Source: a virus
Reading direction: 5' to 3' (one strand)
Virus record (IMG/VR): IMGVR_UViG_3300020122_000429
Coordinates: 1-46,695 of that record
DNA length: 46,695 nt
Shown: positions 23,129 to 33,126 of the stretch, piece after piece
Layout of the letters: each line of letters starts with the position of its first letter
Numbering within the stretch: the stretch's first letter is position 1
Notes under the pieces: model-generated
What the model was told of the DNA's origin: nothing
Database searches by the model: none
Seen by the model: the letters and a program-made list of their open reading frames with translations, nothing else
Made by a program: the position numbers and the translations under genes

Positions 23129-24229
23129 ATGCCAGTTGGATTCATTCGGCGCCTTGCGCGCCAGTCGTACCGCACGACGTTCGTGCTGCACGTCAACACG
23201 TTTCCGACGCTGCAGGACAACTGGACGACGCAGCAGACGACGACCTACGACGCGAACAACCCCGCGGCGGGGCCGGGCGTCTGGGGCGGGACGCTCACGG
23301 ACCTCGATCGCGAGTTCACCGCAACGGGCTCCGGCTACACGGTCGACGGAGCGCTGCTCACGTTCGTGCAGAAGCCCGAGGGCAACAGCCTCGGCCAGAG
23401 CGGCAGCCTCGGCGGCCTGATCGCGAAGGTACAGCCGACGTATCCCGACGGCTCGACAGCCGCGTTCGAGGTCTGGTCGCTGAAGGGCACGACCTGGACG
23501 AAGCGGCGCCGCATCCCGCTCGCGACGGTCTGCCGTTCGGGCGAGACGGTCGTGATCGACGCGACGGGCCCTGTGCTCGCCGACACCGACGTCGATGCCT
23601 ACTGGGTGACGCTCGCCCCCGACATCGGCTCGGAGACGCTCACGTGGCTCGCCCTTCATGTCTACGGCATCTGCCTGAACGACCCCGTGACGCCCGCCTG
23701 CCCACCCGGCACGCCGCCGGAGGACTGCGAAGGCCCTGAGTGCGGCGTCGATCGCGACAGTTGGCTCTGTCTCCCGCCGCCCGAGGAGCCGACCCCGGCG
23801 CCGAACCCCAACCCGTTCGTGCTCCCCGGCATCCCGGTCAAGATCCCGAACCCGACGACGTACGTCTTCGCGAACCATCACTACTTTCACGACTGCCCGC
23901 GCCCGACGCAGATCGTGATGCTCTTCGGCGAGATTCCCGACGGCGGGAGCGTCACTGTGACGGTCGCGAACACGAACGGCGTCGTCTTCGCCGAAGGCGT
24001 GCAACAGACGATCGTCGCTCCGGGCACGATGACGTGGACGGTGACGAGCGGCTTTCATGCGCAGAACGCGCCGGCCACGTCGGCGCTGCCCCCCGCGCAA
24101 GAAGCCGCCTCGACCGACTTTCTCTTCACGCGGAAGCTTGACGGCTCGGCGTTCGCGGTGGCAGGGAACCTGCTCGATATTCTTGAATTCTGGTGGACTT
24201 ATAATATTGGATTTCAAGAAGTTTGCTGA
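23129..24229 (+). CDS. putative tail protein with Cys/Pro-rich linker
   Basis: 366 residues. N-terminal 190 residues form a Trp/Thr-rich beta domain resembling a carbohydrate-binding sandwich (FEVWSLKGTTWTKRRRI, DAYWVTLAPD). A Cys/Pro linker follows (CPPGTPPEDCEGPEC) and then a second beta domain (GSVTVTVANTNGVVF). The last 15 residues (EFWWTYNIGFQEVC) are encoded by locally AT-rich DNA next to the HNH gene and may not be the ancestral end. Confidence 0.6.
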   Translation: MPVGFIRRLARQSYRTTFVLHVNTFPTLQDNWTTQQTTTYDANNPAAGPGVWGGTLTDLDREFTATGSGYTVDGALLTFVQKPEGNSLGQSGSLGGLIAKVQPTYPDGSTAAFEVWSLKGTTWTKRRRIPLATVCRSGETVVIDATGPVLADTDVDAYWVTLAPDIGSETLTWLALHVYGICLNDPVTPACPPGTPPEDCEGPECGVDRDSWLCLPPPEEPTPAPNPNPFVLPGIPVKIPNPTTYVFANHHYFHDCPRPTQIVMLFGEIPDGGSVTVTVANTNGVVFAEGVQQTIVAPGTMTWTVTSGFHAQNAPATSALPPAQEAASTDFLFTRKLDGSAFAVAGNLLDILEFWWTYNIGFQEVC

Positions 24230-24257
24230 TTTGTATACGATTTGCGCCTGCGCAAAT
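24180..24257. repeat. inverted repeats at the tail-gene/HNH junction
   Basis: Two inverted repeats lie in a locally AT-rich stretch: TTCTTGAA (24180-24187) with TTCAAGAA (24213-24220), and ATTTGCGC-ct-GCGCAAAT (24240-24257). They bracket the convergent ends of the tail gene and the HNH gene and could act as a terminator-like structure or mark an insertion edge. Confidence 0.5.
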
Positions 24258-24787
24258 TGCGTGGTGAGTCGTTGGTGTATGGTCGCCCACGCCTTTGTCG
24301 CGGAAGGGGCGGCAAACCCAAGTGTCCCCAGATTTTCCCTGCAAGAATATCCGAGATGTGAGAAATGCTCGTTCGGTAGCGTCGTGCGATGAGGTAGCGA
24401 GCTTCGCCCGCAACGGGCAAAGCGTGGATTGCCCGGATATCCTCTTCGGAGTAGCGCGCCCATGGGATCTGGGTACCGCGAGGTTGGCGGCCTTTCGCCA
24501 CCTTATCAGCCATATTGGCTGCTGCGTCGCCGAGAAACAGGTGATCGGGGCGAACGCAGAGCGGGACGTCGCAACGGTGAAGCACGTGCAGCGAGGTTGC
24601 ACCGTATGTGAGAAACCAGGCGACACGATGCGCGCCGACGTCATGGTAGCGACCGTCGATGTCTCGCCATCCAAAGGTGCCGTACTTGCCGGCGCGCGCG
24701 GCGCGCCAGTACCAGCAGCTATCCGTCCGTCTTTTCTACCTTTGGCCAAAAGCGCTCGGCATTCGTCTTCGGCTTCGGTCCAGTCAT
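24214..24787 (-). pseudogene. HNH homing endonuclease, frameshifted
   Basis: The frame from ATG 24787 encodes a typical HNH start (NAERFWPKVEKTD) and then stops at TAG soon after. Another frame continues with SCWYWRAA, GAHRVAWFLTYGA, VLHRCDVPLCVRPDHLFLG and NMADKVAKGR, the canonical HNH_3-type core, plus a C-terminal DNA-binding region (YLIARRYRTSISHISDIL). The frames join if the tandem 4-base repeat CCGTCCGT at 24723-24730 is one unit shorter. The intact product would be about 190 residues. It is convergent with the tail gene and probably a free-standing selfish endonuclease. Confidence 0.75.
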
Positions 24788-24851
24788 CAGACAACGCTAG
24801 CGCGACGCCCCAGAATCGCGCTAGAGAGCGAGCCGCATAGGGGGTGCGTGG
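24788..24851 (+). promoter_or_regulatory. promoter and leader of the 24852 operon
   Basis: TAGCGC (24798-24803), 18 bases, TAGAGA (24822-24827), then a leader ending in AGGGGGTG close to the ATG. The stretch 24818-24854 is closely repeated at 33507-33542 (four mismatches and one gap), so both are likely the same kind of promoter plus ribosome-binding site. Confidence 0.5.
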
Positions 24852-25073
24852 ATGCAGGCGTTGCTCGACTTCTACAACTCGCCGCTCGGCCGGAAGCTCG
24901 TGAACTGGGGCGTGACGGCGTTCGGGCTCTTGCTGCAAGCCGGCCTGATCCCGCTCGATTACCCCATCGGCCCGTTCTCGCTCGGGCAGCTTCTGACGAT
25001 CGTCGGCCTGCGACTTCCGAGTCACTCGGTGCAGGGTGCGTCGGCTGTCTCGCCGAGCATCAAGGGCACCTGA
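24852..25073 (+). CDS. small membrane-associated protein
   Basis: 73 residues. A hydrophobic stretch (LVNWGVTAFGLLLQAGLIPL) and a second apolar part (PFSLGQLLTIVGL) suggest one or two membrane helices, followed by a polar tail. It starts an operon and precedes another membrane peptide, so the pair could be holin-like; this is inference. Confidence 0.5.
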   Translation: MQALLDFYNSPLGRKLVNWGVTAFGLLLQAGLIPLDYPIGPFSLGQLLTIVGLRLPSHSVQGASAVSPSIKGT

Positions 25074-25192
25074 TGCTCTTCCTCGGCGCGATCGGCTTCG
25101 GCTTCGTCGTCGGCGGGGTCTGCGGCTACGGCTTCGCGATGTGGGAACGTAACGCCTACGAAGATGGAGGGCATTTTCATGACGGACCGTAG
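25073..25192 (+). CDS. 39-residue membrane peptide
   Basis: ATG shares one base with the upstream stop (TGATG). One transmembrane helix rich in Gly and Phe (FLGAIGFGFVVGGVCGYGFA) followed by a short acidic/His tail (GHFHDG). Within its 3' part lies the GGAGGG ribosome-binding site of the next gene. May assist the preceding membrane protein. Confidence 0.5.
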   Translation: MLFLGAIGFGFVVGGVCGYGFAMWERNAYEDGGHFHDGP

Positions 25193-25490
25193 TGAACTAC
25201 CGGCGGACATGCAGGGTGCCTTCGAGGGTGATCCGCCAACGGGGCCGCCCGTGCCCGTGATTGCTATGCTCGACCTTGTGCAGGCGCTGCTCGACTATCG
25301 CCTTCAGGGCCAGTCGGGACCGCCGCCAACACGAATCAAAATGTCCCTGCTTGCGCGCCGCGCGTATCTCGCCGAGCTGATTCGGACGCGTCGTTTCGTC
25401 AAAACCGAACCGGATGCATCACCATCACCCGACATGCTACCAGTCGCCCTCGACGAAGCTGCGGAAGGATTTTCGATCCGTTTCGAGTAA
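25179..25490 (+). CDS. hypothetical protein
   Basis: 103 residues from ATG 25179, chosen for the GGAGGG site; an earlier in-frame ATG at 25164 lacks one. Helical centre (VIAMLDLVQALLDYRLQG, LARRAYLAELIRTRRF) flanked by polar ends. No family recognised. Confidence 0.5.
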   Translation: MTDRSELPADMQGAFEGDPPTGPPVPVIAMLDLVQALLDYRLQGQSGPPPTRIKMSLLARRAYLAELIRTRRFVKTEPDASPSPDMLPVALDEAAEGFSIRFE

Positions 25491-25493
25491 CCC

Positions 25494-26180
25494 GTGTCGA
25501 TCTGTACCGACGCCTACCGCCCCGTCATCATCCGCCCGCGCCGCGTGCGGGCCGCTGAGTGCTCGGCCTTCGCCGATCAGAACCGGTGGATTAATTTTGT
25601 CTACTCGCTGAACCTGACGCCCGATCCCTCCGACAACGATCCCGCCTCGGGCCTCGGGGCCTGGTCGGTCTGGGACTTGCCGGTGACATTCGCGGCGCAG
25701 GACGTCGCGCCGAACGGCGACGATCAGCTCTTCGTCGCGATCGCGAACCGCGTCTATCTGCTCGACTGGACCGCGTACCGCGATCAGTGGAACTGGGACG
25801 CGTACGGCCCGATCTACCGAAAGCTCACGCTCGGTCCGATTCCAGGGAGTCGCGACGAAGAGGAAGAGGGCAAGTACAGCCTCGCGGGCCTGAAGCGCTT
25901 TCGGACGTTCTCATTCGAGCTTGCGAAGCCGCCCGCCGACGATCCGGTCGAGTCGCAGTATCGCGTCGGTGTCAGTGAAGACGGCGACACGTCGGGCGCC
26001 GAGGCCGCCGGCTACCGTCGCACGCAGCGGAACGCGAGTGCGCGTGTGGCCAAGAAGGGCTACAGCTTTCTCGTGACGCTCGAGCACGACGCGAACGAAG
26101 ATCTCCCGATCCTCTGGTGGGAAGCGGACTGGGAAGAGCTTGGCGGGCGGCGGCGCGTCGATACGATCGTGAGCACGTAG
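25494..26180 (+). CDS. putative tail protein
   Basis: 228 residues from GTG. Beta-rich with many aromatic residues (QLFVAIANRVYLLDWTAYRDQWNWD in parts: VYLLDWTAY, RTFSFELAKPP, YSFLVTLEHD, LPILWWEADWEELG). It looks like a structural tail component near the fibre gene. No specific family is recognised. Confidence 0.55.
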   Translation: MSICTDAYRPVIIRPRRVRAAECSAFADQNRWINFVYSLNLTPDPSDNDPASGLGAWSVWDLPVTFAAQDVAPNGDDQLFVAIANRVYLLDWTAYRDQWNWDAYGPIYRKLTLGPIPGSRDEEEEGKYSLAGLKRFRTFSFELAKPPADDPVESQYRVGVSEDGDTSGAEAAGYRRTQRNASARVAKKGYSFLVTLEHDANEDLPILWWEADWEELGGRRRVDTIVST

Positions 26181-26612
26181 ATGCCGGGCTATCGCGACGC
26201 GGTGCGGACGAAGCAGGCTGAGTCGGCGGCGGCGTCGAAGAAGCAGGGTGGCAACGTCGACGACGTGCGCCGCGAGTCGCGGGGCTCACAAGCGACGGGC
26301 GCCATGCTCATTCGGAACGTCAACGACTCGACGCCGACGCAGGGCCACGAACGCCTTGCGACTGACGATTTTGTCGGCCAGGTCTTCGATGGTACGAACA
26401 CCGAGTTCACGATCTCCCGGAGCGTGCTCGGCCAGAACATCGCGCTCGTGCGGATCGATCAGGCAAGCGGCTCCCTCATCCGCCTCGACAAGACCACGAA
26501 CCCGGCGCCCTCGGCGAATCAGTTTTGGTTCGACGGGTTCTTCACCGTACGGGTCGGGACGCCGCCCCAGCCCCTCGATGGCATTCTCGCCTACTACGTG
26601 ACCGCCCTCTAA
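26181..26612 (+). CDS. putative tail-associated protein
   Basis: 143 residues starting directly after the previous stop. Polar, helical N-terminus, then strands (NTEFTISRSVLGQNIALVRI) and an aromatic end (NQFWFDGFFTVRVG, ILAYYVTAL). Likely a small tail or fibre-attachment protein by context. Confidence 0.55.
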   Translation: MPGYRDAVRTKQAESAAASKKQGGNVDDVRRESRGSQATGAMLIRNVNDSTPTQGHERLATDDFVGQVFDGTNTEFTISRSVLGQNIALVRIDQASGSLIRLDKTTNPAPSANQFWFDGFFTVRVGTPPQPLDGILAYYVTAL

Positions 26613-26654
26613 CGCGCCCTAGCGTCCGCCGTGCGGTCTGCTGTATAGGGCGCG
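26613..26654 (+). promoter_or_regulatory. inverted repeat overlapping a TATAGG box
   Basis: A perfect 9-base inverted repeat, CGCGCCCTA (26613-26621) and TAGGGCGCG (26646-26654), with a CCGC/GCGG stem inside the loop. The TATAGG hexamer (26644-26649) lies 12 bases before the ATG at 26656. It could be a terminator-less attenuator, an operator over the -10, or both. Confidence 0.45.
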
Positions 26655-26655
26655 C

Positions 26656-27489
26656 ATGCCGCTCTCGGCCGTGAAGCCGATGCCCGCGTACAATCCGGTA
26701 CGCTATGGGCCGGGGACATCGTCGATCCAGTCGCTCTACTCGGGCACGGGCGGCGAGACGAACGCCGAGGCCGTGAAGGGCGCGACCGCCTTCAAGAACG
26801 CGCTCGGTCTTCCGAGCTATCAGGATCTCTTCAAGCAGTTCGGTCCCGGCACGCAGGAATTCGGGAACGCGGGGCTCGCAAGCAGCGCGGCCGCGGACCT
26901 GAAGGGCAACCTCGCCTCCGATCGTGCGCAGCTTGCCGGCCAGCAGCGGAACCTCGCGTCGGCGCGCGCCGGCATCGTGAACCCGACGGGCACGCAGGGC
27001 TTCAAGAACATCATGCGGCTCACGAACGAGCGCGCCGGCCAGCAAGCGATGACGGATCAGATCGCCGCCGCCGACGCGGCCTCGCGTCGCGGCTACGTCG
27101 GGGGCTACAACCCCGAGCAGGCCGACCTGAATCGCCGCGAGGCCGTCGCCGAAGCCGGCTATCAGACCGCCGACGAGCAGCGGCAGGCGAATCAAGATCT
27201 CTTCACGGGCGAGAACGCGCTCTACGGGAACGAGGCGCAGCAGTACGGGAACGAGCTTGGCGCGTACACGAATCTCACGCAGACCGCCGCCGAGCTTCCA
27301 ACCAAGTACCTGACCGCCTTCTCGGGCCTCCTCGGCGGTCTCGGCGGGTACGGCGACATCTTCGGTACCGCCATGAAGGGCGCCATGTTCGACGAGCAGA
27401 ACCGCCAGGAGCAGAAAGCCCGGAATCAGCAGCCGATCACCGACGCCCAGAACCGGATTCTCTCGGGCCGCTCGGCCGGGTTCGCGTGA
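26656..27489 (+). CDS. internal virion-type helical protein
   Basis: 277 residues. Long Ala/Gln/Asn-rich helices (LAGQQRNLASARAGI, ANQDLFTGENALYGNEAQQ) and a Gly-rich hydrophobic patch (FSGLLGGLGGYGDIFGTAM) near 225-245. This composition is common in podovirus ejection proteins that exit the virion and form a channel across the envelope. No exact family named. Confidence 0.55.
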   Translation: MPLSAVKPMPAYNPVRYGPGTSSIQSLYSGTGGETNAEAVKGATAFKNALGLPSYQDLFKQFGPGTQEFGNAGLASSAAADLKGNLASDRAQLAGQQRNLASARAGIVNPTGTQGFKNIMRLTNERAGQQAMTDQIAAADAASRRGYVGGYNPEQADLNRREAVAEAGYQTADEQRQANQDLFTGENALYGNEAQQYGNELGAYTNLTQTAAELPTKYLTAFSGLLGGLGGYGDIFGTAMKGAMFDEQNRQEQKARNQQPITDAQNRILSGRSAGFA

Positions 27490-27767
27490 TGGCGGCGGGC
27501 GGCACGATCGGCGTCCCGACCGGCGCCGGCATCACGCGCCAGACGCCGAGCTACGGCCTCGGCCTCCCACCGGACCTCCCGATGGGCGATCAGCGCGCGA
27601 TGGCCCGGAAGCTGATGCAGCAGCGCGGCGCGGGCTTCAGTCCGGGCGGCATGAGCGATCAGAACACGGGCGACATGGCGGCCCTGCTGCAGTACCTCGG
27701 GAATCAGAGCGGCGGCCGGCAGGCGCGTCCGCGCGCGCGTGGCTTCGCTGGCGTGCAGCGGCGGTAA
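27486..27767 (+). CDS. hypothetical Gly/Gln-rich protein
   Basis: 93 residues from GTG (GTGA overlap; ATG follows at once). Low-complexity Gly/Pro/Gln/Arg composition ([18 protein letters not shown]) with one helix, basic C-terminus. Probably virion-associated because of coupling to the previous gene. Confidence 0.5.
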   Translation: MMAAGGTIGVPTGAGITRQTPSYGLGLPPDLPMGDQRAMARKLMQQRGAGFSPGGMSDQNTGDMAALLQYLGNQSGGRQARPRARGFAGVQRR

Positions 27768-27771
27768 CGCC

Positions 27772-30700
27772 GTGCGCGGCGTCCTCGCCTGCGTCGTCGC
27801 GCTCCTGCTCACCGCCGCGTCCGCGTCCGCGAACACGAGCGACGGCCCTGGCATCTTCACCGCCTCGGCCGGCACCTCGCTCGCTGCGACCTTCTTCCAG
27901 GGCCGGAATTCCGCGTCGAGCACGCAGACGGGTGCCGGCGTCTTCTGGACCAACAACCAGGGGCCGCTTTCGGGGGTCTGCTCGGTCGCGGTCGAGCTTG
28001 GCGCGGCGCCCGGTGGCGCCACGTCGTGGGACGTGCACCTCCTCTACGACGAGACGGCGCTCGCGGCGTCGGAGTCGTGCCAGGCGACGACCGCGAACCT
28101 GAAGGACTCGGGCACGATCTGCACGATCACGGGTGCCGCGAAAACGTGCACCGGCACTGTGACGCTCAGCAGCGTGAACGCCGGCACCGGCATCGCGGTC
28201 GGCGGCTGTCTCCAGATCGAGTACGTGCGCAACGGCGCCACGACGGCGACCAGCACGGAATTTGTGTCACTCGCGTGCAAAGACGCGAACGGCGACGGGA
28301 TCGAGAACTACTCGTCGAATTCGACGACGAGCGTCAATGCGACCGCGTTCCTCGGGCCGCTCGTCTCGACCGCGGCCTCGAACAACACCTTTTACGTCGC
28401 GCCGATCGCCGTGAATCAGTGCGCCGGGAACGTGTCGCTCACGACCGCCCCCGGCGCCGGCAACTCCTGGGCCCTCGATGCGGTCGTGTCGACGGGGGCG
28501 CTCGGCGCAACCCAGCAGTGCACCGATCTCACGTACACGACGACGGCGCTCAGCGCGACGATCGCCAACACCGACAAGAGCGTCAAGTTCGCGTCGACGT
28601 CGACCTTCACGGTCCCGCAGTTCGGCTGCTTTCAAACCCGCCTTCGCCGCGTGAGCGCCGCCGCAACCGGCACGGGCGGCGAGGTCTTCGGTCTCGACTG
28701 CACGCCGGACACGAGCGGCACTGTCGCGACCGGCGCGGGCTCGTGGTTCGGCGGCGCGGCGAGCCAGAGCTTCGGCACCGTACGGATGGGCGTCACGGCG
28801 GGGGCCTTCAATACCGGAACCGGCACGCGCATCGTCGCGCCTTACGATCTCGGCACGTGCTCGGGCATCGTCTCGATGAACAGCGCGCCGAGCGCCGGCA
28901 CCTGGGACATCGCGCTCGAGAAAGGCGATCAGGCCGGCGCCGCCTGCACAGGGTCCGGCAGCTACACGGCGACGAGCGTGCTCGCGCAGATCAACACGAC
29001 GCAGCACACCGCCACCTTCACGGGCGCAGCCCTCAACGCGACGAAGGGCACCTGCGTCGCGCTCATCGCAACGCGGAATGGCCACTCCGACGCGACGGGC
29101 CTCCTCACCTGGGCCGTCGACTGCACGACACTCAGCGCGACCGCGACCCCAACGCCAACGGCCACAGCCACCCCAACGCCGACCGCCACCGCGACGGCGA
29201 CCGCGACACCGACGCTCACGACGACGGCGACACCGACGCGTACTGCGACCCCGACCATCACCGCCACACCGACCGCTACCCCCACCCCGACGGCCACGGC
29301 CACGGCCACCGCCACAGCGAGTCCGACCCCGACACCCACGCCGACCGCGACACGGACCCCGACGCCGACCGTCACGCCGACCCCGACGGCCACCCGGACG
29401 GCGACGCCGACGGTCACGGTCACGCAGACCCCGACCCCCGGCCCGACGGGCTGCAGCGGCGGCGCGATTCGGCCACAGGACATGCACGATCCCGACTCGT
29501 GTCCGTACGGCTTCCCGACCGACCCGGGCCACGTCATCGTCGACTCGTTCTTGTGGAAGGGCTCGCACTGGCGCTGGGTCGATCTCTTCGACTACTTCGT
29601 CCCGAAGCCAACGAGTACCGCGGCGGTCGTGACGCCGACGCCGACGGCTTCGCGCAGCCCGACGCCGAGCCCGACGGCGACGCTTGTGCCCGAGAATGCC
29701 GTCGTGTTCGTGCAGGGCGGCGCCGCCAAGGGGACCGACGGGAGCTTTCTCTACGATCCCGCGTTCAACAAGCTCTCGATCGCCTCCGTCGCCCCGGACA
29801 ATCCCGATGCCGAGCTCACGATCGGGGATGTCCCGAATCAGACGTTTTTCGATCTCCTCGTCGGCGCGCCCGGGACGGCGCCCGAGGTCAATATGGAGGG
29901 ACATAACGCGAGCGATCTGTTCTGGACGTGGGTGCAGTGCTCGGACACGCTGACCGACACGAATCACGTGGAGTTCTATCGCCAGGCCGCCACGTGCGTC
30001 GGCGATCTCGCGAGTGATCAAAACGGGGCGAGCATCTACATCTGGGACGCGGAAGCCGGCGGCAGTTCTGGCGATGCCCGGACACACGTAGCGATGCGGG
30101 ATCAAGTCTACGTTGCGGCGGCGCCGTCGCCCTCGTACGCACCCGTGAATCGTGACTTCGCCGTCGGGGGCAGCACCTCGACGCTGGCGGTCGTGCTGCG
30201 CTTGCTCGGGCTGACGCACGATGTCGCGCTGCCGCAAAAACCGAACTGCAGTGTGCTCGGCACGACAGCCGGGGGCATCGTCGAATGCAAACCGACCGCG
30301 ACGGCCACCCCGACGCCGACCAGCACGGCGACCGCGAGTCCCACGCCGACGAAGACCGCGACCCCGACCGTCACCGTCACGCCCACGCCCACGGTCACAG
30401 CGACCCCGACCGCCACGGCGAGCCCCACTCCGACGGCACTCATGTGCAGCGACATCCTCGGCTGTATTCCCACGCCGACCGCCACCCCGACGTCCACGGC
30501 GACGCGTACGCCCACGCCGACCGCGACTGCCACGCCGAGCCCCACGCTCTCGGCGACATCCACCGCGACCGTGAGCCAGAGTCCGACGGCCACGGCGACT
30601 CCGACGCCGAGTGCTAGCCCGACGCCAACGATCGTCGGCACGCTGATCCCCGTGCACCGTTCAACCTCGGCGCCCGGCTCGGGCCCGTCGTTTTTCGATC

Positions 30701-32904
30701 GCGAGTACGCGATCAGCAAGATCGACACAAAGCCCCTCCCGAACGGTACGCCCGCGCTCGAGATCCGTCCTGCGGCCCAGCCGACCGTCGGCGCATCCCT
30801 CTTCGCCGTGTCGCGCTCGGCGGCCAACGGCAACTCGATTTTGAACGTCTGCGACAAAGTGGGCGGCAGCGACACGTTCGCGAGCGGCATCGCCGTACGG
30901 ATCGATACGGGAACGGACGACGATACGACCCTGCATTGCGATCAGATCAGTGGGGATGCGCCGGTCGTCTTCGAGATGGGCACGACAACGAGTCCGAAGG
31001 TGTCGGGGGCGGCCGGCTCGGGTGGCAAGCTTATGCAGATGGCATCGCAATTTGCGGCCGGGGCCGACGATCAGGAAATGGACAACTTTCAATCATACCT
31101 GACGATCGACCCGACGAACACGCATAAGTTTTACAGTGTCGGGATGGGCTCGAACGTCACGTTGCAGGGGACGGGCGGCGACACGCCCGCGCTACCGATC
31201 GCCGCGACGGCGGTCAGCTCTTACCTCCAGCTTGGCGAAACCGGCAACGGACTGATCCGCACCGCAGGCGGCTACAATGCACAGCTGCAACTCAACAGCG
31301 ACGGCGGCACGACGGCGGCCGGCACGTACTATGGCTTCCTGCTCCGCGAGGGTGGTCTCGGCGGCGGGTGCACTGTCCCACTCGGGACGTGTTTCGACCT
31401 GACGGACGAAGGGGCGCTGTATATCCCCGCGCTCACCTACGCGCCGACGACGAATCGCTACTCCATCAAGAGCCTCGGCACGACGACGCACATGGAACAC
31501 GCGGGCGCGATCTACATCGCTCCGAACGGCACGCCGACCGCAAGCGCCTCGCCGTCGCCAACCGCGAGCCCGACGAACACGAGCGCCGCCACGCCGACGG
31601 TCACGCTGACGCCAACGCCGACGGCCACCACGTCGTCGACGGGAACCGCGGTCGCGACCCCCGGCCTCGTCGTCGACTATCCGGTGTTCCTTACGAAGCC
31701 CGTCGGGATTGGCGTGGCGGCGCCGCAGGCGAAGCTGCACGTCGCCGAGGAAGTCACGAACGTCGCCACGGCGGCCGACACCATTCGCAACATTTTCTCC
31801 GATTGGGTGCTCCGCCCGCTCTGGTCGTCGCTCGGCAACTACGTCGGGGTCGACTCGCAAGTGACGACGGCAAGCGACATCGGGTTCTCGCAGATCATCG
31901 GCGCACGGGCCATCGTCACGCATCAAGGACAGGGGCTCGTCGGAAACTTGGCTGGGAGTCAGACGCAAGCGTTCAATGGGGGAGCGAGCGCAGCGAACAC
32001 GGGGACGTTCACGGCAATGCGCGGCGCACTGGTTCAGGCAATCAATAACTCTATGCGCGGCGCATCGGGGACACTTGTCGGCGGCTCGTTCTCGGGTGCG
32101 CACCGCTCGACGTCAACGCTCACGAACCTCTATGCGGCGCACGTCGCGATCGACATTCGCGGCGGCACCGTCACGAACGCGTATGGCCTTCGCGTGCGCG
32201 GTTTCAACGACACCGGCACGGACTTGCTCCAGGGCGGGACGATCAGCTCCGTCGCGGACATGGTGGCGATCGGCGATTGGAACAGCGGGCCGACGTATCC
32301 GAGCAACCCGCGTCAGCTCTTCATCGAAGCGTGCACGGCGACGAACTGCACCGGAATCGCCAACGAGTCGACATCACGGTTCGCGCAGCGGGTGGACGTT
32401 GGCCCGACCTCGACCGCGACGCCGACCCCGACTGCGAGTCCGACCGGCACCGCCGCGACGCCGACCGGCACGAGCGTCATTGCCACCGCCACGCCTACCC
32501 CGACGGCGACCGCGACCGTTTCGCCGCAGCCTGCCGCCACGCCGCTCGTCGAGCTGCACGGCGGGAACTTCATGCTCGACAACGGACATGAGGTGTCGCG
32601 GCAGACCGTGCCCCCGAACGTGACCAGCTGTGGCACCGGCCCGACGCAGCCGGTCCGCGGCGACGCGTCTGATACGGTCGGTAAGTTCACGGTCGGCTCG
32701 GCCGCGACCGCCTGCACACTCAACTTCGTCTACACCTGGACGAACGCGCCGAAGTGCCACGGGGAAGTGCAGACGGGCACGGTCGCCAGCGTATTCGCGA
32801 TCGGCACGACCGAGACGACGACGGGCGTCACCTTCACGACGAGTACGCTCGCCTCCTCGATCAGCGGGCTCACAATTCAGTACTGGTGCAAGGGAAACGA
32901 GTGA
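27772..32904 (+). CDS. giant secreted Thr-Pro-repeat fibre-like protein
   Basis: 1710 residues from GTG 27772. A signal peptide ([17 protein letters not shown]) is followed by three related beta domains of about 130-150 residues, each with paired Cys. Six Thr-Pro/Ala-Thr tracts (about 457-560, 613-640, 841-891, 900-956, 1253-1296, 1543-1590) separate further beta domains. [14 protein letters not shown] near 1310 is a motif usual in phage tail-fibre stalks, but no C-terminal S74 chaperone is seen. The C-terminal domain ends [15 protein letters not shown]. Either a receptor-binding fibre with an odd export signal or a phage-encoded surface protein. Confidence 0.7.
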   Translation: MRGVLACVVALLLTAASASANTSDGPGIFTASAGTSLAATFFQGRNSASSTQTGAGVFWTNNQGPLSGVCSVAVELGAAPGGATSWDVHLLYDETALAASESCQATTANLKDSGTICTITGAAKTCTGTVTLSSVNAGTGIAVGGCLQIEYVRNGATTATSTEFVSLACKDANGDGIENYSSNSTTSVNATAFLGPLVSTAASNNTFYVAPIAVNQCAGNVSLTTAPGAGNSWALDAVVSTGALGATQQCTDLTYTTTALSATIANTDKSVKFASTSTFTVPQFGCFQTRLRRVSAAATGTGGEVFGLDCTPDTSGTVATGAGSWFGGAASQSFGTVRMGVTAGAFNTGTGTRIVAPYDLGTCSGIVSMNSAPSAGTWDIALEKGDQAGAACTGSGSYTATSVLAQINTTQHTATFTGAALNATKGTCVALIATRNGHSDATGLLTWAVDCTTLSATATPTPTATATPTPTATATATATPTLTTTATPTRTATPTITATPTATPTPTATATATATASPTPTPTPTATRTPTPTVTPTPTATRTATPTVTVTQTPTPGPTGCSGGAIRPQDMHDPDSCPYGFPTDPGHVIVDSFLWKGSHWRWVDLFDYFVPKPTSTAAVVTPTPTASRSPTPSPTATLVPENAVVFVQGGAAKGTDGSFLYDPAFNKLSIASVAPDNPDAELTIGDVPNQTFFDLLVGAPGTAPEVNMEGHNASDLFWTWVQCSDTLTDTNHVEFYRQAATCVGDLASDQNGASIYIWDAEAGGSSGDARTHVAMRDQVYVAAAPSPSYAPVNRDFAVGGSTSTLAVVLRLLGLTHDVALPQKPNCSVLGTTAGGIVECKPTATATPTPTSTATASPTPTKTATPTVTVTPTPTVTATPTATASPTPTALMCSDILGCIPTPTATPTSTATRTPTPTATATPSPTLSATSTATVSQSPTATATPTPSASPTPTIVGTLIPVHRSTSAPGSGPSFFDREYAISKIDTKPLPNGTPALEIRPAAQPTVGASLFAVSRSAANGNSILNVCDKVGGSDTFASGIAVRIDTGTDDDTTLHCDQISGDAPVVFEMGTTTSPKVSGAAGSGGKLMQMASQFAAGADDQEMDNFQSYLTIDPTNTHKFYSVGMGSNVTLQGTGGDTPALPIAATAVSSYLQLGETGNGLIRTAGGYNAQLQLNSDGGTTAAGTYYGFLLREGGLGGGCTVPLGTCFDLTDEGALYIPALTYAPTTNRYSIKSLGTTTHMEHAGAIYIAPNGTPTASASPSPTASPTNTSAATPTVTLTPTPTATTSSTGTAVATPGLVVDYPVFLTKPVGIGVAAPQAKLHVAEEVTNVATAADTIRNIFSDWVLRPLWSSLGNYVGVDSQVTTASDIGFSQIIGARAIVTHQGQGLVGNLAGSQTQAFNGGASAANTGTFTAMRGALVQAINNSMRGASGTLVGGSFSGAHRSTSTLTNLYAAHVAIDIRGGTVTNAYGLRVRGFNDTGTDLLQGGTISSVADMVAIGDWNSGPTYPSNPRQLFIEACTATNCTGIANESTSRFAQRVDVGPTSTATPTPTASPTGTAATPTGTSVIATATPTPTATATVSPQPAATPLVELHGGNFMLDNGHEVSRQTVPPNVTSCGTGPTQPVRGDASDTVGKFTVGSAATACTLNFVYTWTNAPKCHGEVQTGTVASVFAIGTTETTTGVTFTTSTLASSISGLTIQYWCKGNE

Positions 32905-32907
32905 CCG

Positions 32908-33120
32908 ATGGCCCCCGAGACGCTCAGCATCATCCAGCTCGTCATTCAATCGGCGACGACGATCCTCGTCACGTGGATCGGACGGCGCATGTACACGCTT
33001 GAAAAGAACACGAACAGCATCAAAGATGAACTGGTGCGGACGACGCGGCTCGCCGCGCACGCGGCCGGCGTGAAAGACGAGAAGGAACGCCAGGCGCAAC
33101 AGCCCCCGAACGGCGCGTAG
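32908..33120 (+). CDS. single-TM protein with coiled-coil tail
   Basis: 70 residues. An N-terminal helix (IIQLVIQSATTILVTWIG) spans the membrane, followed by a charged coiled-coil region (LEKNTNSIKDELVRTTR). This layout resembles inner-membrane lysis accessories such as i-spanins or small holins. It directly precedes another coiled-coil protein. Confidence 0.5.
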   Translation: MAPETLSIIQLVIQSATTILVTWIGRRMYTLEKNTNSIKDELVRTTRLAAHAAGVKDEKERQAQQPPNGA

Positions 33121-33126
33121 TTCTAC

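Noticed and set aside
22583-24463. 626-codon antisense frame over tail genes that runs into the HNH region
   Set aside because: It crosses real genes on both strands and lacks any recognisable sequence; only part of its DNA belongs to the HNH gene, in another frame.
29140-29450. Short repeated units resembling a CRISPR or VNTR
   Set aside because: They are the imperfect ccgacgcc-type codons of a Thr-Pro linker, in frame and without spacers.
28267-30657. 796-codon antisense frame over the fibre gene
   Set aside because: Arg/Gly-rich translation of the Thr-Pro repeat DNA; not protein-like.
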